Positions 23,780-31,699 of a stretch of 64,000 nucleotides of DNA are shown here, piece after piece. A program made the translations under genes and the position numbers. The DNA is from Paractinoplanes brasiliensis (lineage in GTDB: Bacteria; Actinomycetota; Actinomycetes; Mycobacteriales; Micromonosporaceae), in the NCBI RefSeq assembly GCF_004362215.1, contig NZ_SNWR01000001.1, positions 4,384,001 to 4,448,000 of the forward strand. Direction: 5' to 3'. The notes beneath the pieces were generated by a model that worked only from the letters and a program-made list of their open reading frames with translations, was not told where the DNA came from and ran no database searches. Numbering within the stretch: the stretch's first letter is position 1; each line of letters begins with the position of its first letter.

Positions 23780-24867
23780 GCTCGCTCTCCGCGGCCCTGC
23801 CGGACTTCCCGTGGGATCTGCTGGAACCGGCCAAGGCCCGTGCCGCCGCGCACCCCGACGGGATAGTCGACCTCTCGGTCGGCACTCCCGTCGACCCGGT
23901 GCCGCAGCTGATCCGGCGAGCCCTCGCGGACGCGTCCGACTCGCCGGGTTACCCGCTCACCGCGGGCACCCCGGCTCTGCGGGCGGCGATCACGCAGTGG
24001 CTCGCCCGCGAGTGCGGCGCCTCGGGCGCCCTGGGCGTGCTGCCCACGATCGGCTCCAAGGAACTGGTCGCCTGGCTGCCCACGCTGCTCGGCATCGGCC
24101 CCGGCGACACGGTGGTGATCCCGGCCATCGGCTACCCGACGTACGAGGTCGGCGTGCGCCTGGCCGGGGCCAAGGCGATCCGGTCGGACGCCCTGACGGC
24201 GGTCGGGCCCGATCCCTCCGTACGCCTGGTCTGGATCAACTCGCCGTCCAACCCGACCGGCAAGGTGCTCCCCGTCGAGCACCTGCGCAAGGTCGTCGCC
24301 TGGGCGCGCGAGCGTAACGTCGTGGTCGCCAGTGACGAGTGCTACCTGTCGCTGGGCTGGGAGACGAAACCGATCTCGGTGCTCGACGACGCGGTCACCG
24401 GCGGCGACTGCACCGGAGTGCTTGCCGTGCACTCGCTGTCCAAGCGGTCCAACCTGGCCGGCTATCGAGCGGGTTTCGTCGGGGGCGACCCGGCGCTGAT
24501 CGGCGAGCTGCTCGCGGTCCGCAAACACGGCGGCATGATCGTGCCCGCCCCCGTGCAGGCCGCGATGATCGCCGCTCTGGGCGACGAGGAACACGTGGCC
24601 GCGCAACGCTCGGTCTACGCCGCGCGCCGGGAGCAGCTACGGGCGGCGCTCACGAAAGCGGGATTCGAGATCAGTCACTCCGAGGCCGGCCTCTATCTGT
24701 GGTCGACCCGGGGCGAGGACTCGTGGAAGACCGTCGACTGGCTCGCCGAGCGGGGCATCCTGGCTGCTCCGGGCGCCTTTTACGGCCCGGCGGCCGAACA
24801 GCACGTCCGGATCGCGCTGACCGCCACCGACGAGCGCGTGGCCGCGGCGGTGGCCCGGCTCACCTGA
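23776..24867 (+). CDS. dapC: Succinyldiaminopimelate transaminase (probable CTG start)
   Basis: 363-residue PLP-dependent class I aminotransferase that makes N-succinyl-LL-diaminopimelate in lysine and peptidoglycan synthesis. The PLP lysine is in HSLSKRSNLAGYRAGF (about residue 223); SPSNPTGK and SDECYLSLGW are family motifs. No ATG, GTG or TTG lies near the expected N-terminus LSSLSAALPDFPWD. CTG at 23776 overlaps the fdxA stop (CTGA) and has GAGGGGGG eight bases upstream, so I use it; an in-frame extension into fdxA would be the alternative. dapD and dapE are 18 kb away in this window. Confidence 0.85.
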   Translation: MSSLSAALPDFPWDLLEPAKARAAAHPDGIVDLSVGTPVDPVPQLIRRALADASDSPGYPLTAGTPALRAAITQWLARECGASGALGVLPTIGSKELVAWLPTLLGIGPGDTVVIPAIGYPTYEVGVRLAGAKAIRSDALTAVGPDPSVRLVWINSPSNPTGKVLPVEHLRKVVAWARERNVVVASDECYLSLGWETKPISVLDDAVTGGDCTGVLAVHSLSKRSNLAGYRAGFVGGDPALIGELLAVRKHGGMIVPAPVQAAMIAALGDEEHVAAQRSVYAARREQLRAALTKAGFEISHSEAGLYLWSTRGEDSWKTVDWLAERGILAAPGAFYGPAAEQHVRIALTATDERVAAAVARLT

Positions 24868-24868
24868 A

Positions 24869-24896
24869 CCGTACGTGATCATGAGGTCGCGTACGG
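24869..24896 (+). terminator. Possible hairpin after dapC
   Basis: CCGTACG (24869-24875) pairs with CGTACGG (24890-24896), followed by CTTTG. The stem is short and the loop long, so it is only weakly supported. Confidence 0.3.
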
Positions 24897-24898
24897 CT

Positions 24899-24926
24899 TT
24901 GCTCCGTAGACAGCGGTCGCTACTCT
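24899..24926 (+). promoter_or_regulatory. Possible promoter of the type VII cassette
   Basis: TTGCTC (24899-24904), 16-base spacer, TACTCT (24921-24926), about 40 bases before the first cassette gene. Confidence 0.4.
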
Positions 24927-24965
24927 CGGTGCGTTGCGAGACGACGTAGCTACGGGGAGGCGGTC

Positions 24966-25376
24966 GTGAGTGACGGCATTCGCGTCGACACCGACGGTCT
25001 GAACAGGTTCTCCGACAAGGTTCAGGACGACACGTCCCGGACCCTCGAGCCGGGGTATTCCGAGGCGCGGGTGTCCTTCGGCGCCGGGGTGCGTTTCGGG
25101 GTGAACAATGCCAGCGGCAGCGTGCACGCTGCCAAGTCCCGGTACGCGGCAAGTGTGCAGGCCTCGACCGCGAACATCGAGGAGTACATGGCCGCGGCTC
25201 GCGTCCTCGCCGACGCGGCGGCCAAGGTGGCGGCGGCCCTCGAGGCCACGGACGCACGCGCCGCCGACCGCACCGACTGGATCAACGGCGCGCTGGCGGC
25301 GGCCGCGGCCGAGTCCCGGGCCCGGCGCGAGACGGCCGAGCGGCACGTCCCCCACGGCGGGCGGCAGGCGATATGA
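24966..25376 (+). CDS. Small helical protein, probable type VII secretion (ESX-like) substrate
   Basis: 136 residues, Ala-rich and predicted almost fully helical, with no signal peptide or membrane segment. No classic WXG triplet is visible; a turn-like FGAGVRFGVNNASGS sits between two helical halves. GTG at 24966 has a GGGGAGG ribosome site. It overlaps the next gene by ATGA, and that gene overlaps a mycosin by GTGA, which is the main argument for a type VII role. It would pair with the larger partner as ESX proteins do. Assignment is by context and shape, not by a diagnostic motif. Confidence 0.6.
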   Translation: MSDGIRVDTDGLNRFSDKVQDDTSRTLEPGYSEARVSFGAGVRFGVNNASGSVHAAKSRYAASVQASTANIEEYMAAARVLADAAAKVAAALEATDARAADRTDWINGALAAAAAESRARRETAERHVPHGGRQAI

Positions 25377-27127
25377 GCGACTCCGTGCTGACCAGCAGCT
25401 TCTGCACGAACTGGGGCGCCTTCAACACGCCCCGGCTGTGGTCGATGGTGATGAACGAGGAGGACGGGCTCGCCCGCGAACAGGTGCACGGCTGGCGCCG
25501 GCTGGCCGGGTCGATCCGCGGCCAGCACCAGGCCCTCGCCGCCGCCAAGGCCGACCTGATCGCCGCGTGGCCGCCCGAGGAGAACGCGTCGGCCGAGGCG
25601 TTCCTCAACGAGCTCGACCGGCTGATGGCCCGGCTCGAGGTGGCGTCGGCCGATGCCGACACGACGGCCAACGGGCTCGACAAGATCCTGAACGCGCTCG
25701 ACACGGCCAAGAAGTCGATCGAGCCGCTGTGGGAGAAGTACAAGGACAAGAGCGACGACCTGGTGCCGCGCTGGTTCGACAGCGCCGAGGACGAGATCGA
25801 CGAGCAGGCCCGCGCCGCCATGATCAAAATGGAGGGCGCGGTCGCGGACGCGGTGGCCGAGCTGCGGGTGCCGGATCCCTACAACTTCACCGTCGGTGAG
25901 GGCCCGCAGGAGTGGCCGCCGGGGTCGGGGAGCGGGCCGGGCAGCGGTTCGGGTTCGGGTTCGGGGCGTCTGGGCTCGGGCGGAGTCAGCCCGAGCGTGC
26001 CGCACGAACCGCCGCCGCCGTTGCCGGGCCAGAACCCGGTCGTGCCCGACGGCCCCTCCGGCCCGGGAGTGGGCGCCGTGGTTCGTCCGGGTGGGCCCGA
26101 CCTGGCCGGTGTGATCAATCCGCCGTCCACGCTGCCGGCGCCGGTGGGCGGGCCGCTGGGGCCTGCGCCGGTCGGGACCCCTCCTCCGGTTGGTGGCGTT
26201 CCTCCCCTGCTGCCGGGCGTGCTGCCGGGTGGCGGCGGGGCCGGGCCGGGCGTGTTGCCGGGTGGGCGCGGTCCGGTGCCGGGCGCCGGGAGCGGGCGAC
26301 CTCCGGTGAGCGGTGCCGGTCGTGGCCCTGGGGTGGGCCGGACACTGCCCTCCGGCGCGGTCATCGGTGGTCCCGGCACCGGAGCGATCGGTGGTCCGGG
26401 CGCGACGAGCGGGCGTGGAGTCGCCGGTCCGGGCGCTACCGGTGGTCGCGGCACAGCCGGTCCGGGCGCGACGGGTGGCCGCGGTGTCGGTTCTCGGCCC
26501 GGCCAAGGCGGCGTGCAGGGCGAGACCGGCCGGGCCGGTGGCGTGGGCCGTGGCGCCGGAGGGCCGCAGCTCGGCGGGGTCGGTGGAGCGGGTGGCGCGG
26601 CCGGCCGTGGGCTCGGCGGTGTGCGCGGCCCCGGCTCTCGGCGGGGCCGGTCCGCAGGACGCGACGGTGACGAGGCCGGTGGCATTCGCCCCGGTGCCGG
26701 TGACGTCGAGGCTTTCGGCACGGCTCCGGCAGGGACAGCGGGCCCGATCGGCGGCCCGCTGGGCGTTGGCGGCAGCCGTGCAGGCATGGGCGGTATCGGC
26801 GGCCCGTCCGGTTCGGGCGGTGGCCGTTCGGGGATCGGTGTGGGCGGTTCAGCGTCCGGCCGCTTCGGTGGAGTCGGCCGTGGTGCTGCCACGCCTGCGC
26901 CACGACCGGCCTGGCTGCCCGATGACCCGGTCGGTCCCGATCGGCACAACTTCGCGAGCGGCGCTCGGCCGGGGAGCGGCGGACGGTCCCGTTACGGCGA
27001 CGAGCCGACAGGCTTCGACCCCGACAACCTCTGGCAGGTCGCCGAGGGCGTCAGTCCGGTGATCGGTCCCGGCCCCGACGACGCCCGGCACGACCCCGGC
27101 CCCGGCGTGATCGGCCGTCGCGGGTGA
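25373..27127 (+). CDS. Large WXG/PPE-like protein with long Gly/Pro-rich tail, probable type VII substrate
   Basis: 584 residues. The first 170 are charged and helical; AWPPEENASAEAFLNELDRL starting at residue 65 resembles the WxG-type helix turn of actinobacterial ESX-associated proteins, and NWGAFNTP lies near the start. From about residue 180 to the end it is extremely Gly/Pro/Arg-rich, without stable structure, much like cell-envelope or secreted linkers. No signal peptide is present. Coupled to its neighbours by ATGA (upstream) and GTGA (downstream). Exported fibre or wall-associated effector is a guess; a protein of this kind next to a mycosin is the solid observation. Confidence 0.65.
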   Translation: MSDSVLTSSFCTNWGAFNTPRLWSMVMNEEDGLAREQVHGWRRLAGSIRGQHQALAAAKADLIAAWPPEENASAEAFLNELDRLMARLEVASADADTTANGLDKILNALDTAKKSIEPLWEKYKDKSDDLVPRWFDSAEDEIDEQARAAMIKMEGAVADAVAELRVPDPYNFTVGEGPQEWPPGSGSGPGSGSGSGSGRLGSGGVSPSVPHEPPPPLPGQNPVVPDGPSGPGVGAVVRPGGPDLAGVINPPSTLPAPVGGPLGPAPVGTPPPVGGVPPLLPGVLPGGGGAGPGVLPGGRGPVPGAGSGRPPVSGAGRGPGVGRTLPSGAVIGGPGTGAIGGPGATSGRGVAGPGATGGRGTAGPGATGGRGVGSRPGQGGVQGETGRAGGVGRGAGGPQLGGVGGAGGAAGRGLGGVRGPGSRRGRSAGRDGDEAGGIRPGAGDVEAFGTAPAGTAGPIGGPLGVGGSRAGMGGIGGPSGSGGGRSGIGVGGSASGRFGGVGRGAATPAPRPAWLPDDPVGPDRHNFASGARPGSGGRSRYGDEPTGFDPDNLWQVAEGVSPVIGPGPDDARHDPGPGVIGRRG

Positions 27128-28383
27128 CTCGGGTTCCCGTTCGTCGGCGGTCCGGCGCGCGGTGGCGGGCTGAAGCCGAGCGGAGTTCGCCCCGTAGCAG
27201 TGGCCCGTGCCCGCAAGAACGGTCCGCCGAGAAACCGGTGCCGGGCGGGTGGGCGGCCGGTCGGCTCACTGCGAGTGGGGCATGGCCCGCGGTGACGTCG
27301 GTCGCGCGGTGGCCGCGAGCCGGTCGGGTCGGGGCCGCGTTTGTGGTTTCGGTGCTTGTTGTGCTTTCGAATCCGGTGCCGGCCCGCGCGGACGTGTGGC
27401 GGGATCGGCAGTGGTACTTCCCGGAGATGCGGCTGGAGCAGGCTCAGCAGCTCGGCAAGGGCGGCGCCGGGGTGACGGTTGCCGTGATCGACACGGGGGT
27501 GGACACGCGGCATCGGGATCTGCGCGGGGCGACCGTGCCGGGCTGGGTGGTGACCCGTAACGAACCCTCCGACGATGTGGACACCGGGCCGCACGGCACC
27601 GGCATCGCCACGCTGATCGCCGGGCGGGGCCACGGTTCCGGGCGCGGCCTGCTCGGGGTGGCGCCGCGGAGCAAGGTCATGCCGATCCGGCCCGTCAACG
27701 ACGACCTGCTGATCTCCAACGGGATCAAGTGGGCCGTCGAGCACGGCGCCAAGGTCGTCAACATGTCGTTCGACCTCGAGTCCGACCAGGTGCTCGCGGA
27801 CGCGATCGCCGAGGCCTACGCCAACGACGTGGTGCTGGTCGCCTCGGCCGGCAACGGCGGGGGTGGCGTCGTCGAGCCGGCCGCCTTCCCGCATGTCATC
27901 GCCGTCGGATCGGTGGGACGCGACAACCGGATCGCGTCGTTCTCCAATCGTGGACCGGAGGTGGACCTGGTCACGTACGGGGTCTCGATCCCGGTCGCCC
28001 GCCCCGGCGGGAAGTACGCCGTCAGCAACGGCACCAGCCTCTCGTCGGCCCTGGTCGCGGGCGGGGTTGCGCTGATCCGGGCGCGGTATCCCGATATGCG
28101 CGCCGAGGAGGTCGTCGACCGTCTCCTGTCGACAGCTGTGGACCGCGGCGCCGGAGGGCGCGACGACCGGTACGGCGAGGGACAGATGGACCTGATCGCG
28201 GCGCTGACCGCCCCGCGGGCCGGGAAGTCCGCACCACCGTCGCCGGGACCCGCACGCAACACGGCCACGGCATCGTCCACCGACGACAGTGGTGTGCCGC
28301 CGTTGCTGATCGTGGGCGTCGGCGTGCTGGTGTTCGTGGCGGGGCTGGCGTTCTTCATGGTGGTCCGGACGCGCCGAAGGTGA
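27124..28383 (+). CDS. mycP: Mycosin-like type VII secretion-associated serine protease
   Basis: 419-residue S8 subtilisin-type protease. The catalytic triad is visible: Asp in VIDTGVD (about D123), His in PHGTGIATLIAG (about H157) and Ser in NGTSLSSALVAG (about S305). A hydrophobic signal segment lies at about 70-92 and a single membrane helix near the C-terminus (about 391-413) followed by RTRRR, the usual mycosin layout. The 60 residues before the signal are Arg/Pro-rich and unusual; a GTG near 27288 could be the true start, but GTG at 27124 overlaps the previous stop. No EccB, C, D or E gene is in the window. Confidence 0.85.
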   Translation: MTRVPVRRRSGARWRAEAERSSPRSSGPCPQERSAEKPVPGGWAAGRLTASGAWPAVTSVARWPRAGRVGAAFVVSVLVVLSNPVPARADVWRDRQWYFPEMRLEQAQQLGKGGAGVTVAVIDTGVDTRHRDLRGATVPGWVVTRNEPSDDVDTGPHGTGIATLIAGRGHGSGRGLLGVAPRSKVMPIRPVNDDLLISNGIKWAVEHGAKVVNMSFDLESDQVLADAIAEAYANDVVLVASAGNGGGGVVEPAAFPHVIAVGSVGRDNRIASFSNRGPEVDLVTYGVSIPVARPGGKYAVSNGTSLSSALVAGGVALIRARYPDMRAEEVVDRLLSTAVDRGAGGRDDRYGEGQMDLIAALTAPRAGKSAPPSPGPARNTATASSTDDSGVPPLLIVGVGVLVFVAGLAFFMVVRTRRR

Positions 28384-28438
28384 TCAGCCGGCGAACCGGC
28401 CGCAGCGAGGCGGCGGCTTGGCGGGTAGCGTTCGGGGC

Positions 28439-29086
28439 ATGGCCGAGCAACCGATGATCGTGGTTCGTGGCGAGGCGTTCCGTGAGGTGCCGCCCGAGCA
28501 GGCCCTTCTCACCGTCACCCTGTCGGCGCGCGATCGTGAGCGGGAAGCCGTGGTGAGCCGTCTGCTCGAACGCTCCGGTGAGCTGCACGAGCTGCTGGCC
28601 GAGGCAGGCGACGCCATCGAGCGACGCGAGACCGGTGGCGTACGGGTGCTGCCCGAGCTCAAGCGCGGCAGCGAGCGCGTGGTGGCGTACACGGGAAGCA
28701 TCGTCACCACGGTGACCCTGACCGACTTCGAGCCGCTCGGTCAGCTTTTGCTGCGGCTGGCCCGTCTGGAGCACGCGGCGGTGTCCGGGCCGTGGTGGCA
28801 GTTGCGGCAGGGCAGCCGGGCCGGGGCCGAGGTGCGTGCCGAGGCGATCACCGATGCGCTGGCGCGGGCCCGCGAGTACGCAGCGGCCGTCGGCGCCCGG
28901 GTCGATCGGCTGGTCGAGATCGCCGACGAGGGCGCGGGAGGCGGGCAGCCGATGATGCGGATGGCCGCGTTCGACGCCGGAGGGGCGGAGTCGGCGGGCT
29001 TCGACGTCGACCCGCAGCCGCAGACGGTGTCGGCCTCGGTGACGGTCCGGGTCACGATCACCGAGCCGGATCTGGCAGGGCGGTAA
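28439..29086 (+). CDS. SIMPL (DUF541) domain protein
   Basis: 215 residues matching the SIMPL/DUF541 family: an N-terminal beta strand VVRGEAFREVPPEQALLTVTLSARD, a central SERVVAYTGSIVTTVTLTDF, and a C-terminal SASVTVRVTITEPD strand. Family members are often periplasmic; this one lacks a signal peptide, so it is probably cytoplasmic. ATG at 28439 has no Shine-Dalgarno but TAGCGT seven bases upstream, pointing to a leaderless mRNA. Function of the family is poorly defined (links to oxidative stress and surface complexes are reported). Confidence 0.8.
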   Translation: MAEQPMIVVRGEAFREVPPEQALLTVTLSARDREREAVVSRLLERSGELHELLAEAGDAIERRETGGVRVLPELKRGSERVVAYTGSIVTTVTLTDFEPLGQLLLRLARLEHAAVSGPWWQLRQGSRAGAEVRAEAITDALARAREYAAAVGARVDRLVEIADEGAGGGQPMMRMAAFDAGGAESAGFDVDPQPQTVSASVTVRVTITEPDLAGR

Positions 29087-29137
29087 AACCCGGCGTTTCG
29101 GGCACGCAACGACCCAAGATCGGCAAGACTCGGCTGC

Positions 29138-30469
29138 ATGCCGAAGGGCCGCAGAGACGTGCTGCTGCGGGTGGCGAACGTCAACCCGGCCAGCGTGACC
29201 ACACACACCGACCGGGTGCTCTACTCGGCGATCGGCGTCTTCATCCTGCTCTACTTCGTGTACGCCACGGTCGGTGGCGCCGCGTTCATCGACGCGAGCT
29301 CGAACTATCAGCACCCGTGGTACCGCTGGCTGGTCGGCCCGATGGTGGCGGCGGGCGTGGTCGCGTACGACCGGGCGGTGGTCGGCCGGGTGGCGATCAG
29401 CTACGAGAACCTCGAGTCGACCGACCCCCGGCACTTCCTGAAGAAGCCCACCATCGGCCTGTACGCCGGGCGCCTCGGACTGGCCCTGCTGTTCGCCGTG
29501 CTGATCACCGAGCCGCTCATGCTCTCGCGCTACCAGGGCGAGATCGACGCGCGCCTCAACGAGGTGCACAACCAGCAGCTGAGCCGGATCGACCGTACGG
29601 GGGTGGTCGGAACCTATGCGGCCCGGATCGAGGCGCTCAAACGGGAGACCGCGGCTGACGACGCCGTCGTGAGTGGCCTGACCGACCGTGCCGCCCAGAA
29701 ACGTCAGGACGCCCGCCGGCTCTATCAGCAGGCGGTCGCCGACTCGGCCGGGGACGGCGTGACCCGCGCGGCCGGTTGCCCCCGCGGTGGCTCGTGCGAT
29801 CAGCTGGTCAAGCGGTCGCGGTCGCTCGACGACGAGGCCACCGCGCTCGACGTGCAGGCCGGGCGGCTGCTCGACACGCAGCGTACGGCCCGGCAGGCCC
29901 GCTCCGAGGAGCAGGTCGAGTTGACCCGCCGGATCGCCGAGCAGCGGGAGGCCAACGAGGTCGCGGTCAAGGCGGACGCGGGCTTCGGCGCCCGTACGGC
30001 GGCCATGTGGCACCTGATGACCAGCGACTTCTGGGGTGTCGGCGTCTTCTACCTCGGGATCACGCTGCTGCTGGTCGCGCTGGACTGCGCCGCCGTCGGG
30101 CTCAAGTTCGCCTCCCGCGGCAACGGCTACGAGCGGAACGAGGCCCGGGCCGCCCGCCGCCGTGAGCACGAGGCCACGCTGATCCACGAACGGGAGATCC
30201 AGGACGCCCGCACGTACGGCGAGGCGATGGCCCGCGTGGTGGCCGACGGCATCGAGGCGGCCACCCACGACGCCGACGTGATGCGTGACTCGGCCGAGCG
30301 GGCCAGCGCGGTGCTGCGGACGTCGGTGGTCGTCCCGCCCGAGATCCGCGAGCTGACCGCCCACGACGGCCGCCACCACCGGCCCGTGCACACCGAGTTC
30401 CGCAACGGCGCCGAGGAGGCCGGCCGTCACCGCCGCCCGCTGCGCGCGCTGCCGTCCGAGCCCGAATAG
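29138..30469 (+). CDS. DUF4407 membrane protein with coiled coil
   Basis: 443 residues. Three hydrophobic helices lie at about 27-49, 63-79 and 107-127, a long Arg/Glu/Gln-rich region (130-285) is likely coiled coil, and a fourth helix follows at about 300-322 (WGVGVFYLGITLLLVALDC). This is the DUF4407 layout. A pair of cysteines (GCPRGGSC) sits in the middle of the predicted coil. The C-terminal 120 residues are charged and probably cytoplasmic. It is 51 bases after the SIMPL gene on the same strand. No function is established for the family. Confidence 0.8.
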   Translation: MPKGRRDVLLRVANVNPASVTTHTDRVLYSAIGVFILLYFVYATVGGAAFIDASSNYQHPWYRWLVGPMVAAGVVAYDRAVVGRVAISYENLESTDPRHFLKKPTIGLYAGRLGLALLFAVLITEPLMLSRYQGEIDARLNEVHNQQLSRIDRTGVVGTYAARIEALKRETAADDAVVSGLTDRAAQKRQDARRLYQQAVADSAGDGVTRAAGCPRGGSCDQLVKRSRSLDDEATALDVQAGRLLDTQRTARQARSEEQVELTRRIAEQREANEVAVKADAGFGARTAAMWHLMTSDFWGVGVFYLGITLLLVALDCAAVGLKFASRGNGYERNEARAARRREHEATLIHEREIQDARTYGEAMARVVADGIEAATHDADVMRDSAERASAVLRTSVVVPPEIRELTAHDGRHHRPVHTEFRNGAEEAGRHRRPLRALPSEPE

Positions 30470-30470
30470 A

Positions 30471-30492
30471 ACTATGTAGCCATGTGTATAGT
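30471..30492. promoter_or_regulatory. Imperfect inverted repeat over the padR -10, probable autoregulatory operator
   Basis: ACTATGTA and TGTATAGT flank a 6-base centre; six of eight positions pair. Its right end contains TATAGT (30487-30492), a good -10 eight bases before the padR ATG. An AT-rich symmetric site here fits PadR autorepression. Confidence 0.5.
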
Positions 30493-30500
30493 GGCGCGCC

Positions 30501-31025
30501 ATGACGATCGCCACGGCGTTCCTGGCATTGCTCGAGGGGCGGCCACAGCACGGCTACGACCTGAAACGCGCCTACGACGAGCACTTCGGCGGCGACCGCC
30601 CGCTGCACTACGGGCAGGTCTACACGACCCTGGCCAAGCTGCTGCGCAACGGCCTGGTCAGCGTCGACGGGGTCGACGGCGAGGGCGGCCCCGACCGCAA
30701 GCGCTACACGATCACGGAGGCCGGGGTCACCGACGTCCGGCGCTGGCTCGACGAGCCCGAGAAACCGGATCAATACCTGCAGAGCGCCCTGTACGCCAAG
30801 GTGATCGGCGCCCTGCTCACCGGGCGGTCGGCCGCCGCGGTGCTCGACGTGCAGCGCGACGAGCACCTGGTGGCCATGCGCGAGCTGACCCGCCGCAAAC
30901 AGAACGGCGACCTGGCCGACCGGATCATCTGCGACCACGCGCTCTTCCACCTCGACGCCGACCTGCGCTGGCTCGAGCACACCGCCACGCTGCTCGACGA
31001 GCTGGCCGAGCGGATCCGCCGGTGA
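30501..31025 (+). CDS. PadR family regulator
   Basis: 174-residue repressor with an N-terminal winged helix (residues about 1-80: FLALLEGRPQHGYDLKRAYDEHF, then LHYGQVYTTLAKLLRNGLV, quoted in part) and a C-terminal helical dimer domain of the Vir_act type. PadR proteins typically sense a toxic small molecule and repress a linked exporter. The downstream ABC ATPase starts inside its stop codon (GTGA), so the regulator is co-translated with the transporter it presumably controls. A leaderless start is likely (TATAGT at -14). Confidence 0.88.
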   Translation: MTIATAFLALLEGRPQHGYDLKRAYDEHFGGDRPLHYGQVYTTLAKLLRNGLVSVDGVDGEGGPDRKRYTITEAGVTDVRRWLDEPEKPDQYLQSALYAKVIGALLTGRSAAAVLDVQRDEHLVAMRELTRRKQNGDLADRIICDHALFHLDADLRWLEHTATLLDELAERIRR

Positions 31026-31699
31026 GCGCGCTGCTGCGGGCCGAGGGACTGCACAAGGCGTACGGGCCCACGACCGCCCTGGCCGGGGCCGACCTGCGGG
31101 TGCACGCGGGCGAGATCGTGTCGGTGATGGGCCCGTCCGGCTCGGGCAAGTCGACGCTGCTGCACTGTGCGGCCGGGCTGACCAGGCCGGACGCCGGGCA
31201 CGTGGGTTACGACGGCCAGGAGTTGTCGGCGCTCGACGACGTCCGGCGCAGTGCCCTGCGCCGCCGCGAGTTCGGGTTCGTGTTCCAGTTCGGCCAGCTG
31301 GTGCCCGAGCTGACCGCGCTGCAGAACGTCGCGCTGCCGTTGCGCCTCGACGGGGTCTCCCGCCGTACGGCCGAGCGCCGCGCCACCGGCCTGATGGATC
31401 GGCTCGGCCTGGCCGACAAGGCCCGTTCCCGGCCGGGTGAGCTTTCCGGCGGTCAGCAGCAGCGGGTGGCCGTGGCGCGGGCCCTGGTCGCCGGCCCGCG
31501 GGTGATCTTCGCGGACGAGCCGACGGGCGCGCTCGACTCGGTCGCCGGCGAGCACGTGATGGAGATGCTGACCGGCGCGGCCCGTGCGGCCGGCGCGGCG
31601 GTTGTCCTGGTCACGCACGACGCGCGGGTGGCCGCGTACGCGGACCGCGGGATCGTCGTGCGGGACGGCCGCAGCACCGAACGGATGGCAGCGCGATGA
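31022..31699 (+). CDS. ABC transporter ATPase (MacB/LolD type)
   Basis: 225-residue ATPase. Walker A GPSGSGKST, signature LSGGQQQRVAVARAL and Walker B VIFADEPTGALD are intact, with a switch His in VLVTHD. The sequence type is that of ATPases paired with FtsX-like permeases, used for lipoprotein or peptide/antibiotic export. GTG at 31022 overlaps the padR stop; its own stop overlaps the permease ATG. An open frame upstream is a shadow of padR. Together the three genes form a regulated exporter unit. Confidence 0.9.
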   Translation: MSALLRAEGLHKAYGPTTALAGADLRVHAGEIVSVMGPSGSGKSTLLHCAAGLTRPDAGHVGYDGQELSALDDVRRSALRRREFGFVFQFGQLVPELTALQNVALPLRLDGVSRRTAERRATGLMDRLGLADKARSRPGELSGGQQQRVAVARALVAGPRVIFADEPTGALDSVAGEHVMEMLTGAARAAGAAVVLVTHDARVAAYADRGIVVRDGRSTERMAAR

